Below are positions 1 to 5,484 of a DNA stretch of 5,484 nucleotides, piece after piece; positions within the stretch are counted from its first letter, which is position 1; every line of letters starts with the position of its first letter. Both the position numbers and the translations under genes were made by a program. The notes beneath the pieces are model-generated. The model searched no databases, was not told the origin of the DNA, and was given only the letters and a program-made list of their open reading frames with translations. This DNA is from JBEEMU01 sp043778315 (lineage in GTDB: Bacteria; Bacteroidota; Bacteroidia; Chitinophagales; Saprospiraceae), in the NCBI GenBank assembly GCA_043778315.1, contig JAYWGJ010000279.1, positions 1 to 5,484 of the forward strand. The letters are read 5' to 3'.

Positions 1-548
1 ATAAAACCCGCGTCGCGCCCCATCACCTCGATAAAAAACAGGCGGTCGTGCGAGTCCGCCGTATCGCGTATTTTGTCCACGGCATCGAGGACGGTATTGC
101 ACGCCGTATCAAAACCGATAGTATAATCCGTACCGTACAAATCGTTGTCGATAGTACCCGGAATACCAATAAACGGCACGCCAAACTCCTTGAAAAACAA
201 CTCGCCGCCCGTAAACGTACCATTCCCACCGATAGCGATAATACCATCTATTTCGTAGGCAGTAACGATATCGAAAGCCGCTTTTCTGCCCTCTTTCGTC
301 CTAAACCGCTCGCTGCGGGCCGTTTTGAGTATCGTGCCACCTCGAGAAATAATGTTACTAACGGAGCGCGACTCGAGCGTCTCGAAGTTGCCATCTATCA
401 AGCCGTCGTAGCCGCGCACCACACCCATTACAGCAATATTATGGTAAATACAAGCGCGCACCACTGCCCGAACCGCAGCGTTCATGCCCGGCGCGTCGCC
501 TCCGCTACACATCAGCGCGACTCTATTGATTTTTTTTGTTTCTTTCAT
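1..548 (-). CDS. pfkA: ATP-dependent 6-phosphofructokinase, N-terminal part (cut by window edge)
   Basis: Phosphorylates fructose 6-phosphate to fructose 1,6-bisphosphate, the committed step of glycolysis in the cytoplasm. Reading leftward from the ATG at 548 gives 182 residues with no stop before the edge, a little over half of the usual ~320-330. Family motifs appear in order: GGDAPGMNA at residues 16-24 (nucleotide-binding loop), RGGTILKTAR at 69-78, PGTIDND at 130-136 with the catalytic Asp at D134, and MGRDAG at 176-181. Gly at residues 110 and 131, the positions where pyrophosphate-dependent enzymes carry Asp and Lys, indicates ATP as phosphoryl donor. One oddity: the usual GGDG loop reads GGNG at 107-110, so the Mg-ATP-binding Asp (Asp103 in E. 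coli) is Asn here. The ATG is the only start that gives a normal PfkA N-terminus. The gene is transcribed divergently from the amylase. Confidence 0.96.
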   Translation of the reverse strand, partial: MKETKKINRVALMCSGGDAPGMNAAVRAVVRACIYHNIAVMGVVRGYDGLIDGNFETLESRSVSNIISRGGTILKTARSERFRTKEGRKAAFDIVTAYEIDGIIAIGGNGTFTGGELFFKEFGVPFIGIPGTIDNDLYGTDYTIGFDTACNTVLDAVDKIRDTADSHDRLFFIEVMGRDAGF

Positions 549-567
549 AAATAAAATTATATGATGT

Positions 568-591
568 TCAAATGTAAATTCAAATGTAAAT
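568..591. repeat. Two perfect tandem copies of a 12-bp unit upstream of pfkA
   Basis: The unit TCAAATGTAAAT occurs at 568-579 and again at 580-591. A degraded third unit (GTGAATGTATCA) follows at 592-603. On the minus strand each perfect copy contains TACATTTG, which fits the -7 promoter consensus. The repeat lies 20-43 bases upstream of the pfkA start codon, so it is either in the 5' leader or part of a doubled promoter or operator. Its function is unknown. Confidence 0.7.
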
Positions 592-623
592 GTGAATGTA
601 TCAAACAATTTACAAACTTTTTG

Positions 624-654
624 CAAAGGTCGTACAATTTTTTATTCTGTCAAA
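624..654 (-). promoter_or_regulatory. Putative Bacteroidota-type promoter of pfkA
   Basis: On the minus strand TTTG (654-651) is followed after 19 bases by GACCTTTG (631-624). This resembles the phylum's TTTG-N19-TAnnTTTG promoter, with only the first T of the -7 box missing. Transcription would start near 617 and leave a leader of about 70 bases before the pfkA ATG. Two TACATTTG boxes at 588-581 and 576-569 also fit the -7 consensus but lack a well-spaced -33 box, so the true start could lie closer to the gene. Confidence 0.45.
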
Positions 655-804
655 GTGTTTTGAAACCAATTTTTTTATTTTACAAAAAAAATAATAATAC
701 TCGAGACCTACGATAATCTCTAAATCTGGAATTACGACTATCATTTTTTTATGTTATATGATATTTTGTTGCCTACAAATCCCTATTTTCAAAATATTGT
801 TTAT

Positions 805-812
805 TACTTTTG
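805..812 (+). promoter_or_regulatory. Putative -7 promoter box of the amylase gene
   Basis: TACTTTTG matches the Bacteroidota -7 consensus TAnnTTTG and lies 67 bases before the ATG at 879. No convincing TTTG sits about 19 bases upstream. The nearest TTG triplets, at 766-768 and 769-771, are too distant. Transcription would begin around 819, giving a leader of about 60 bases. Confidence 0.4.
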
Positions 813-878
813 TCGATGAAATCGCAATAATAAATTTTGATTAATCCAAACAATATAATTAACTATAATTTTACGAAA

Positions 879-3194
879 ATGAACAAAAAATTATTTAGCT
901 GCCTACTCCTGTTCGCCGCTTTCACTGCCAACAATTTGCAAGCGCAAGATGTGATGTTCCAAAACTGGTATTGGAATTATCCGTCTATCGTGTCGGGCAA
1001 AAAATGGCTCGCCGCATTCCAACCCAAACTCGAGGAAATGTCTTACAACGGCATTGGTTATCTTTGGTTGCCGCCATTAGCTCGTGGCGGCAGCAGCAGC
1101 AGCATGGGTTACGATGTGACCGATTATTTTGACTACGGTCAATACCAATCTACCCGTTGGGGAACGCGCTCGCAGCTGAATAATTTTGTAGCTGCTGCCA
1201 ATAATTATAATATAAAATGCGTCGGCGACTTAGTATATAATCACCGCGAAGGCGGAAAACAAGAGACTAATGTACCTGTAAAAGGTTGGATTAACAACTT
1301 TAACGCTACTAAATATAATAATGGAAACGGCGACTCGCCCTATCCGAGCGACCGTGTGCGCTGTTATGTACCTATCGGACCAGGTACGCTGCACGGCGCG
1401 GGTGTTTATTATGTAAAGGTAAAATCGGCTTCTAATAGTCCAAATTTTACGGATAAAAACTATCATTTTTTCTCGTGGACAAAACGCACGCCCGCCGATT
1501 ATAGCGGCGGAACGCAAGAGGTAGAGCCTAACGGCGGCGGCGCGTGTGGGCAAGGCTCGCAAACCGTAGGACTCGGCAAACGGATTTTTGCTAAAATAGA
1601 CAACCCGTCAGCTTGTAATTACGACGAGTTCAAAATCACAATTGACTCTACGCAATTCAATAGAACTGGCGATACGCTATATTTTAGTATGGCAAATGTG
1701 AAACCGACGGGCGGTACTTTTGGCGGCGCGGATTTGGGCGATATGTCCGACCATCGCATCGACGGTATTTGGCACGTCCGCAACGGCGACGCGGCAGGAC
1801 ACGAAATCACACCTAACGACCTCACTTTCCAAACAGACACGAATTTTAACGGCTTGCCGAGTGGCAGAGGTGGCATGAATTATAGCAATTTCCGTCCGAA
1901 CGGCGACCCTTGTACCCTCAACGGCGACCAAGAATCGATGCTTTTTTTCTACGATATAGACCAGAATAAAACCGCCAGCCGCGATACGCTCCGCGAATAT
2001 ACCAAATACGCTTTTCAGAACGCGGGTATGCAAGGCATGCGCGTAGATGCGGTTAAGCATTTCCCCTCTGCTTTTTTTGGCAACTTATTAGATTATCTGC
2101 ATACGAACGGTATCGACCCGCCTATGGTCGTCGGCGAATCGTATGACTATAATGCAGGTACGCTAAAAGCGTGGGTCGACGCGGTGTACGCGAATATGAA
2201 TCAAGCCACCAAAAACGCCATTGTTGTCCGTATTTTCGACTTTGCTTTGCGCGAACAAATGCGTCAGGCTTGCGATGCTTTCGGCTATGATGTACGCAAT
2301 TTATACACGCAAGGTTGCGTCGATAACGCACAATTGAGTGGCTTAAATGTGGTAAGTTTCGTGACTAATCACGATTTTAGAGAGCCATCTCAATTCATTC
2401 AAAACGACCCGATACTGCCTTACGCTTACATATTGACCAATCAAAAACTCGGAACACCGTGCGTCTATTATCCTGATTACTATGGTGCTAACAATATGCG
2501 GGGCGACCTAAACGCCCTATTACAAGTACGCAAAAAGTATCTGCGCGGCGCGCCAAACGTCGATTATCTCAACAAATTTGGGCAAAGCTACCCACAAACC
2601 TTTACGGGCGGCTATCCTAATACCACGCTCGCTTACCAAGTTCGAGGCGGTGTAGGCGGTCGCGATGCGGTAGTCGTGATTAATTTCGCGGCGGAACGCC
2701 TCAAATTAGACCAACAAATCAACGACGCTACCATGCGTGCAGGCGATACACTCACCGATATTATTACCCGTTCGGGCATTCCTTATACTATTGTAAATGG
2801 ACAAAGAATGGCGCATTTTGAGGTCCCGCCGCGTAGCTTCGGGATATGGATTAAGGGCGATTTGCGCAATAAAGTAATCAGCAGTACTGATAGTATTTAT
2901 ACCGCAACGGAAGATGTGAAATTCACGGAAAGTGTAGTAAACGACCGCTTACAGGTATTTCCAAATCCGTTTCAGCAGTCGCTCAATATCGCTTTTGACG
3001 CACCCGAAAACGGCACGGCAACCGTGCAGTTAATTAACGCACTCGGGCAGGAAGTAGCTGCGCAACGCCTCGCCGTCACCGCAGGTGAACAATCTTATAC
3101 TATCAATATTGACAATACATTGAGCAACGGCGTGTATTTTATGCTCTTGCGCTTAGGCGACAAAATGTACCGCACTAAGGTAGTCCGCGAGTAA
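879..3194 (+). CDS. Secreted GH13 alpha-amylase with T9SS C-terminal sorting domain
   Basis: Predicted to cleave internal alpha-1,4 bonds of starch or related glucans outside the cell. The 771 residues begin with a signal peptide (lysines at 3-4, hydrophobic 5-16, probable cleavage after QAQ at 21-23). The GH13 barrel shows its four signatures: DLVYNH 117-122, GMRVDAVKH 386-394 (nucleophile D390), GES 419-421 (acid/base E420) and FVTNHD 494-499 (transition-state D499), so the triad is complete. Residues about 580-660 look like the beta domain C. Residues 690-771 form a type A T9SS sorting domain, with VFPNPF at 693-698, LGQ at 722-724 and LSNGVYF at 748-754. The stretch between signatures one and two is about 264 residues, unusually long, and probably holds an inserted beta-rich domain. 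A TTG at 837 is also in frame, but the ATG at 879 starts the signal peptide directly. Subfamily and exact substrate are not settled by the sequence alone. Confidence 0.93.
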   Translation: MNKKLFSCLLLFAAFTANNLQAQDVMFQNWYWNYPSIVSGKKWLAAFQPKLEEMSYNGIGYLWLPPLARGGSSSSMGYDVTDYFDYGQYQSTRWGTRSQLNNFVAAANNYNIKCVGDLVYNHREGGKQETNVPVKGWINNFNATKYNNGNGDSPYPSDRVRCYVPIGPGTLHGAGVYYVKVKSASNSPNFTDKNYHFFSWTKRTPADYSGGTQEVEPNGGGACGQGSQTVGLGKRIFAKIDNPSACNYDEFKITIDSTQFNRTGDTLYFSMANVKPTGGTFGGADLGDMSDHRIDGIWHVRNGDAAGHEITPNDLTFQTDTNFNGLPSGRGGMNYSNFRPNGDPCTLNGDQESMLFFYDIDQNKTASRDTLREYTKYAFQNAGMQGMRVDAVKHFPSAFFGNLLDYLHTNGIDPPMVVGESYDYNAGTLKAWVDAVYANMNQATKNAIVVRIFDFALREQMRQACDAFGYDVRNLYTQGCVDNAQLSGLNVVSFVTNHDFREPSQFIQNDPILPYAYILTNQKLGTPCVYYPDYYGANNMRGDLNALLQVRKKYLRGAPNVDYLNKFGQSYPQTFTGGYPNTTLAYQVRGGVGGRDAVVVINFAAERLKLDQQINDATMRAGDTLTDIITRSGIPYTIVNGQRMAHFEVPPRSFGIWIKGDLRNKVISSTDSIYTATEDVKFTESVVNDRLQVFPNPFQQSLNIAFDAPENGTATVQLINALGQEVAAQRLAVTAGEQSYTINIDNTLSNGVYFMLLRLGDKMYRTKVVRE

Positions 3195-3213
3195 AAAATC
3201 GTATCAAATGAAA

Positions 3214-3270
3214 AAAAGTCACGTTTTAAATTAGTGTTTGACACCAATTTGAAACGTGACTTTTGATTTG
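3214..3270 (+). terminator. Long hairpin with T-rich tail after the amylase gene
   Basis: Bases 3214-3237 pair with 3241-3264 around a three-base loop. Of 24 positions, 22 are Watson-Crick, one is a G-T wobble (3227/3251) and one is an A-C mismatch (3233/3245). TTTTGATTT follows directly. It begins 20 bases after the amylase stop, so intrinsic termination of that transcript is the natural reading. The stem is much longer than a usual terminator. Confidence 0.7.
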
Positions 3271-3275
3271 ACGGC

Positions 3276-3303
3276 GTGCGGGTTTTAACCCGCACTTATT
3301 TTT
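3276..3303 (+). terminator. Second, GC-rich terminator after the amylase
   Basis: GTGCGGG at 3276-3282 pairs perfectly with CCCGCAC at 3289-3295 around a TTTTAA loop and is followed by TTATTTTTAT. This is a classic intrinsic terminator for plus-strand transcripts, placed 11 bases after the longer hairpin. It probably backs it up and shields the convergent tRNA operon. Confidence 0.75.
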
Positions 3304-3343
3304 ATGTGATACGCATTAAAACCCACACGTCATTAAAATTGAC

Positions 3344-3386
3344 AAAAAAAACAGTCGCACCCCATAAATAGAATACGACTGTTTTT
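3344..3386 (-). terminator. Terminator of the tRNA-Gly/tRNA-Leu operon
   Basis: Read on the minus strand, AAAAACAGTCG (3386-3376) pairs with CGACTGTTTTT (3357-3347) around an 18-base loop, and a run of eight U (3351-3344) ends the structure. It starts 12 bases after the 3' end of tRNA-Leu, the expected place for termination of this operon. Its A-rich flank means it may also work in the other direction. Confidence 0.75.
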
Positions 3387-3397
3387 AATTAGAAGCG

Positions 3398-3481
3398 TGC
3401 CGCGGGCGGGACTCGAACCCGCACTTCCGTGAAGAAACAGGATTTTAAGTCCTGCGTGTCTACCGATTCCACCACCATGGC
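3398..3481 (-). tRNA. tRNA-Leu (anticodon TAA)
   Basis: An 84-base class II tRNA that decodes UUA and UUG. Arms: acceptor GCCATGG/CCGCGGC, three-pair D stem GTG/CAC with an 11-base loop, anticodon stem CAGGA/TCCTG around CTTAAAA, a 15-base variable arm with a short stem (TTCT/GGAA), and T arm GCGGG-TTCGAGT-CCCGC. The discriminator is A, as leucyl-tRNA synthetase requires. CCA is not encoded and must be added enzymatically. The acceptor stem has an A4-C69 mismatch next to a U5-G68 wobble. It is the second gene of the operon, 45 bases after tRNA-Gly. Confidence 0.95.
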
Positions 3482-3526
3482 TACTTAACAGTAGAACAAA
3501 ATTATTCGCAGCTTGCAAAAAATTAG

Positions 3527-3599
<73 letters not shown>

Positions 3600-3664
3600 C
3601 TATTTGTTTCAATATCTATGAAGCACTTTTACCCCATTTGTTACTCTTGTTTGCAATTGTTGTG

Positions 3665-3695
3665 CAAAGATAGACATACCATTTGATATTGCAAA
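3665..3695 (-). promoter_or_regulatory. Near-consensus promoter of the tRNA operon
   Basis: On the minus strand TTTG (3695-3692), exactly 19 bases, then TATCTTTG (3672-3665). This matches the Bacteroidota housekeeping consensus TTTG-N19-TAnnTTTG in both boxes and in spacing. Transcription should begin near 3658, about 59 bases before tRNA-Gly. Confidence 0.75.
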
Positions 3696-3736
3696 TATTA
3701 TCTCCATTTTTTTTATTTTTTTATTTACAATGCGTT

Positions 3737-3754
3737 TACTTATAAAAATAAGTA
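3737..3754. repeat. Inverted repeat upstream of the porQ -7 box
   Basis: TACTTAT (3737-3743) and ATAAGTA (3748-3754) are perfect inverted copies around AAAA. The repeat ends 10 bases before the TACCTTTG box and covers the -33 region. That would suit an operator, but the sequence is very AT-rich and chance is possible. Confidence 0.4.
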
Positions 3755-3764
3755 TTGTATTTGC

Positions 3765-3772
3765 TACCTTTG
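3765..3772 (+). promoter_or_regulatory. Putative -7 promoter box of porQ
   Basis: TACCTTTG fits the -7 consensus TAnnTTTG perfectly and lies 51 bases before the porQ ATG. No clear TTTG stands about 19 bases upstream. That interval is instead occupied by a small inverted repeat (3737-3754). Transcription would start near 3779, giving a leader of about 45 bases. Confidence 0.55.
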
Positions 3773-3823
3773 TATTAGCCTCAAAAAGTATTTCACTTCA
3801 CAAACACAACTTTAATATTATAT

Positions 3824-4864
3824 ATGAAAAATCACCTTTTTATTACCTTTTTATTTTTGGCTCTTGCCAACGAAAGCACTGCGCAACTCGGCGGACAAGA
3901 AGCCTACGGTTTTCTGCGTTTGCCGCAATCCGCGCGCGTACAAGCTCTCGGCGGCGTACTGATTACGGTACACGACGACGACGCGGCGTTAGCCTACTCG
4001 AACCCTGCCGCTTTGAATAAAACGATGCACAAAGCCCTGACTTTCAATACAGGTTTGGTTGCGCCTGGCATCGTAGCAGGTTACGCGGGTTATGCGCATT
4101 ACCTCAAAAAAGGCATCACCGTACACGGCGGCGTGCAGTATTTGAACTACGGAAAATTCGTGACGGCAGACGATATGGGCAATACAAGCGGCAATTTTAG
4201 CGCAAGCGACTACGCGATAACATTAGGCGCAAGCCAACGATTTACCCGCAAATACTCGATGGGCGCGAACGTCCGCTTTATTACGTCGCAACTCGAAAGC
4301 TATCACTCTTCCGCGCTCGCGCTCGACCTTGCGGCGATGTACACCGACACCGCGCACGGCTTAGTCGTCGCTGCTGTTTTGCGAAACGCGGGTACACAAC
4401 TTTCTACTTACGCAGGTTCGCCCGAAAACGTACCGACCGACTTACAAATCGGTATTTCGAAACGATTGCGGCGGCTGCCATTCCGTATTTCGGCAACGGT
4501 GCAACACCTCAACCGTTGGAATATCCGCTACGACGACCCAAATAGCCTCAAAGAAACGAATATTTTTGGCGAACAAGTGAAGGAAGACACGTCGCTCAAC
4601 TGGTTGGATAATGCGGCGCGACACGTCGTACTCGGCGGCGAGTTTTTGCTCGGTAAACGCGAAAACTTGCGCTTGCGTGTAGGCTATAACTACTTGCGTA
4701 CCAAAGAGTTGCTACCCAAAAACGGACGGGGCATATTAGGACTTTCAGTCGGTGTAGGTTTAAAAATAAGCAAATTCCGAATTGAATACGGTCACGAGTT
4801 TAGGCATTTTGCGGGCAATAGCGACTTTATTAGCATCGCAACGAATTTGAGCGAATTTAAGTAA
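3824..4864 (+). CDS. porQ: Type IX secretion system protein PorQ
   Basis: PorQ is an outer-membrane beta-barrel protein of the T9SS. In Porphyromonas gingivalis it works with PorU, PorV and PorZ in the attachment complex that removes the C-terminal signal of cargo and fixes cargo to the surface. The 346 residues start with a signal peptide (MKNH, hydrophobic core 5-14, likely cleavage after STAQ at 18-21). The family's N-terminal signature follows at 28-68: AYGFLRLP, SARVQALGG, then DDDAALAYSNPAAL. Later family-like stretches are HGGVQYLNYG at 101-110, RLPFRISATVQHLNRW at 217-232 and GEFLLGKRENLRLRVGYN at 272-289. Alternating strands and the ending SIATNLSEF suit a barrel. The ATG at 3824 opens the signal peptide. 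It converges with the amidase gene over a 17-base gap. The related PorV was considered, but the signatures and length favour PorQ. Confidence 0.92.
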   Translation: MKNHLFITFLFLALANESTAQLGGQEAYGFLRLPQSARVQALGGVLITVHDDDAALAYSNPAALNKTMHKALTFNTGLVAPGIVAGYAGYAHYLKKGITVHGGVQYLNYGKFVTADDMGNTSGNFSASDYAITLGASQRFTRKYSMGANVRFITSQLESYHSSALALDLAAMYTDTAHGLVVAAVLRNAGTQLSTYAGSPENVPTDLQIGISKRLRRLPFRISATVQHLNRWNIRYDDPNSLKETNIFGEQVKEDTSLNWLDNAARHVVLGGEFLLGKRENLRLRVGYNYLRTKELLPKNGRGILGLSVGVGLKISKFRIEYGHEFRHFAGNSDFISIATNLSEFK

Positions 4865-4881
4865 TTTTTATTGTAAAAAAA
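4865..4881. other. Short AT-only gap between convergent porQ and amidase genes
   Basis: Seventeen bases separate the two stop codons: a T run, TTG, then an A run. The arms TTTTTA and TAAAAA can pair, and each strand gets a U-rich tail, but there is no GC-rich stem. Termination here, if intrinsic, would be weak, so the two transcripts may overlap. Confidence 0.5.
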
Positions 4882-5484
4882 CTAATCTCTATCCTTTAAA
4901 AAGGGCAATCGAGCGCGAAAATCGTCGAGTTCGCGGCGGGACAAGACGGCGTGTACGAGCGTCGCGGCTTCGTTTGCGTCAGCGATTTTATCGCCATTCG
5001 CATCGGTGACTGCACTATTGCCCGAGTAGTGCAAGCCGTTGCCATCTACTCCTACCCTATTTACGGCTATCGTAAAGCATTGATTTTCTATAGAACGAGC
5101 CACCAATAAATTCCGCCAATGCCCAACGCGCTGTGTGGGCCAGTTGGCTATGTATATCAAAGCGTCGTAGTCGAGGGTGTTGCGCGACCAAACAGGGAAG
5201 CGTAAATCGTAGCAGATGAGCGGCATCAGCCGCCAGCCGCGCCACATCACTAATAACTTTTCGATGCCTGCGGTAAATACCTTTTGTTCGCCGCCCATCG
5301 CGAATAAATGTCGCTTGTCGTAGGTATCGCATTGTCCGTCAGGACGCATGAAAACGAGCCTATTGTAATATTTTCCATTCATTTCGACTATAAAACTGCC
5401 GATAACGGCTGCGTTTAAGCGTTTTGCGGTGGCTGCGAGCCATGTGCGAGTGATGCTGTTTTCCCACGGCTCGGCATAAGCCGC
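4882..5484 (-). CDS. yafV: Nitrilase-superfamily omega-amidase, YafV/Nit2 type (N-terminus beyond window edge)
   Basis: Likely hydrolyses omega-amides of 2-oxo acids such as 2-oxoglutaramate, releasing ammonia, in a cytoplasmic repair or salvage role after glutamine transamination. The frame is open from the right edge to TAG at 4884-4882 and gives 200 residues of a family of about 255, so roughly 55 are missing. Two of the three nitrilase catalytic residues are visible: Lys at 5316-5314 in YDKRHLF and the nucleophile Cys at 5214-5212 in CYDLRFPVWSRN. The catalytic Glu should lie beyond the edge. Downstream, ANWP, the ARSIENQ segment and NRVGVDGNG follow the YafV pattern closely. An internal ATG at 5382 is not the start, because conserved sequence (EPWENSITRTWLAATAKRL) continues upstream of it. 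Substrate is inferred from family only. The gene converges with porQ. Confidence 0.9.
   Translation of the reverse strand, partial: AAYAEPWENSITRTWLAATAKRLNAAVIGSFIVEMNGKYYNRLVFMRPDGQCDTYDKRHLFAMGGEQKVFTAGIEKLLVMWRGWRLMPLICYDLRFPVWSRNTLDYDALIYIANWPTQRVGHWRNLLVARSIENQCFTIAVNRVGVDGNGLHYSGNSAVTDANGDKIADANEAATLVHAVLSRRELDDFRARLPFLKDRD

Larger units (their letters stand above)
549..878. other. AT-rich divergent intergenic region between pfkA and the amylase
   Basis: These 330 bases hold no credible gene. They contain the 12-bp tandem repeat, the promoter-like sites listed separately, and runs of A and T. I saw no strong GC-rich hairpin, riboswitch or RNA gene in the middle part (about 660-800). 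Confidence 0.75.
3600..3823. other. Divergent intergenic region between tRNA-Gly and porQ
   Basis: These 224 AT-rich bases hold the minus-strand tRNA promoter and the plus-strand porQ promoter box with its inverted repeat. I see no further gene in it. An open frame beginning with ATG at 3730 runs into porQ in another frame and has no support. Confidence 0.7.

Noticed and set aside
222..224. pfkA as a pseudogene because of the Asp to Asn change
   Set aside because: The frame is open across all visible codons and every other motif is conserved. One conservative substitution is not evidence of decay.
48..554. Long plus-strand open frame over the left end
   Set aside because: It is antisense to pfkA, whose full set of motifs is read on the other strand. 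Its translation resembles no protein I know.
568..603. CRISPR-like or mobile-element origin of the tandem repeat
   Set aside because: Units are only 12 bp with no spacers, and no cas, transposase or terminal repeats are visible.
837..878. In-frame TTG at 837 that would extend the amylase by 14 residues
   Set aside because: The extension is Asn/Ile-rich, would bury the signal peptide, and uses a rare start. The ATG at 879 begins a standard signal peptide.
1089..1104. Short CAG-like run encoding four serines in the amylase
   Set aside because: It is a brief low-complexity loop coding for Gly-Gly-Ser repeats near the MGYDV motif, a normal substrate-loop region, not a meaningful microsatellite.
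3195..3397. Insertion-sequence or integration site next to the tRNA genes
   Set aside because: tRNA 3' ends are common integration sites, but there is no integrase, no duplicated tRNA end and no transposase here. The hairpins are explained as terminators.
3730..4020. Open frame starting in the porQ upstream region
   Set aside because: Most of it overlaps porQ in another frame, and its later part is Arg-rich shadow sequence.
5057..5332. Second minus-strand frame inside the amidase gene
   Set aside because: The overlapping frame holds the catalytic Lys and Cys motifs of the nitrilase family; this one has none.

Overview
The window looks like chromosomal DNA from a member of the Bacteroidota. 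Four things point there: a type IX secretion (T9SS) C-terminal sorting domain on a secreted amylase, a clear PorQ homologue, promoter-like sites of the TTTG / TAnnTTTG kind used by this phylum, and little use of Shine-Dalgarno sites. The genes are moderately GC-balanced and the gaps are very AT-rich. I cannot name a genus.

Layout: (1) 1-548, minus strand: the N-terminal 182 residues of an ATP-type 6-phosphofructokinase (pfkA), cut by the left edge. (2) 549-878: AT-rich divergent intergenic region with promoter-like sites on both strands and a 12-bp tandem repeat. (3) 879-3194, plus strand: a 771-residue secreted GH13 alpha-amylase with signal peptide, complete catalytic triad, a large insertion between barrel strands 3 and 4, and a T9SS sorting domain. 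(4) 3195-3397: two consecutive hairpins after the amylase on the plus strand, then a terminator that serves the opposite strand. (5) 3398-3599, minus strand: a tRNA operon, tRNA-Gly(GCC) then tRNA-Leu(TAA), with a near-consensus promoter at 3665-3695. (6) 3824-4864, plus strand: porQ, an outer-membrane T9SS component. (7) 4882-5484, minus strand: the C-terminal 200 residues of a YafV/Nit2-type omega-amidase, cut by the right edge and convergent with porQ.

Functionally this is mostly housekeeping: glycolysis, starch breakdown at the cell surface, translation, protein secretion and nitrogen salvage. One link can be drawn. The amylase carries the tag that directs cargo through the T9SS, and PorQ belongs to the complex that processes and attaches such cargo at the cell surface. 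They are separate transcription units with a tRNA operon between them, so the proximity may be accidental.

I do not see a novel multi-gene system. The points most worth a second look are an Asn in place of the Mg-binding Asp of phosphofructokinase, the uncharacterised insertion in the amylase, an A-C mismatch in the tRNA-Leu acceptor stem, and a long near-perfect hairpin after the amylase gene.
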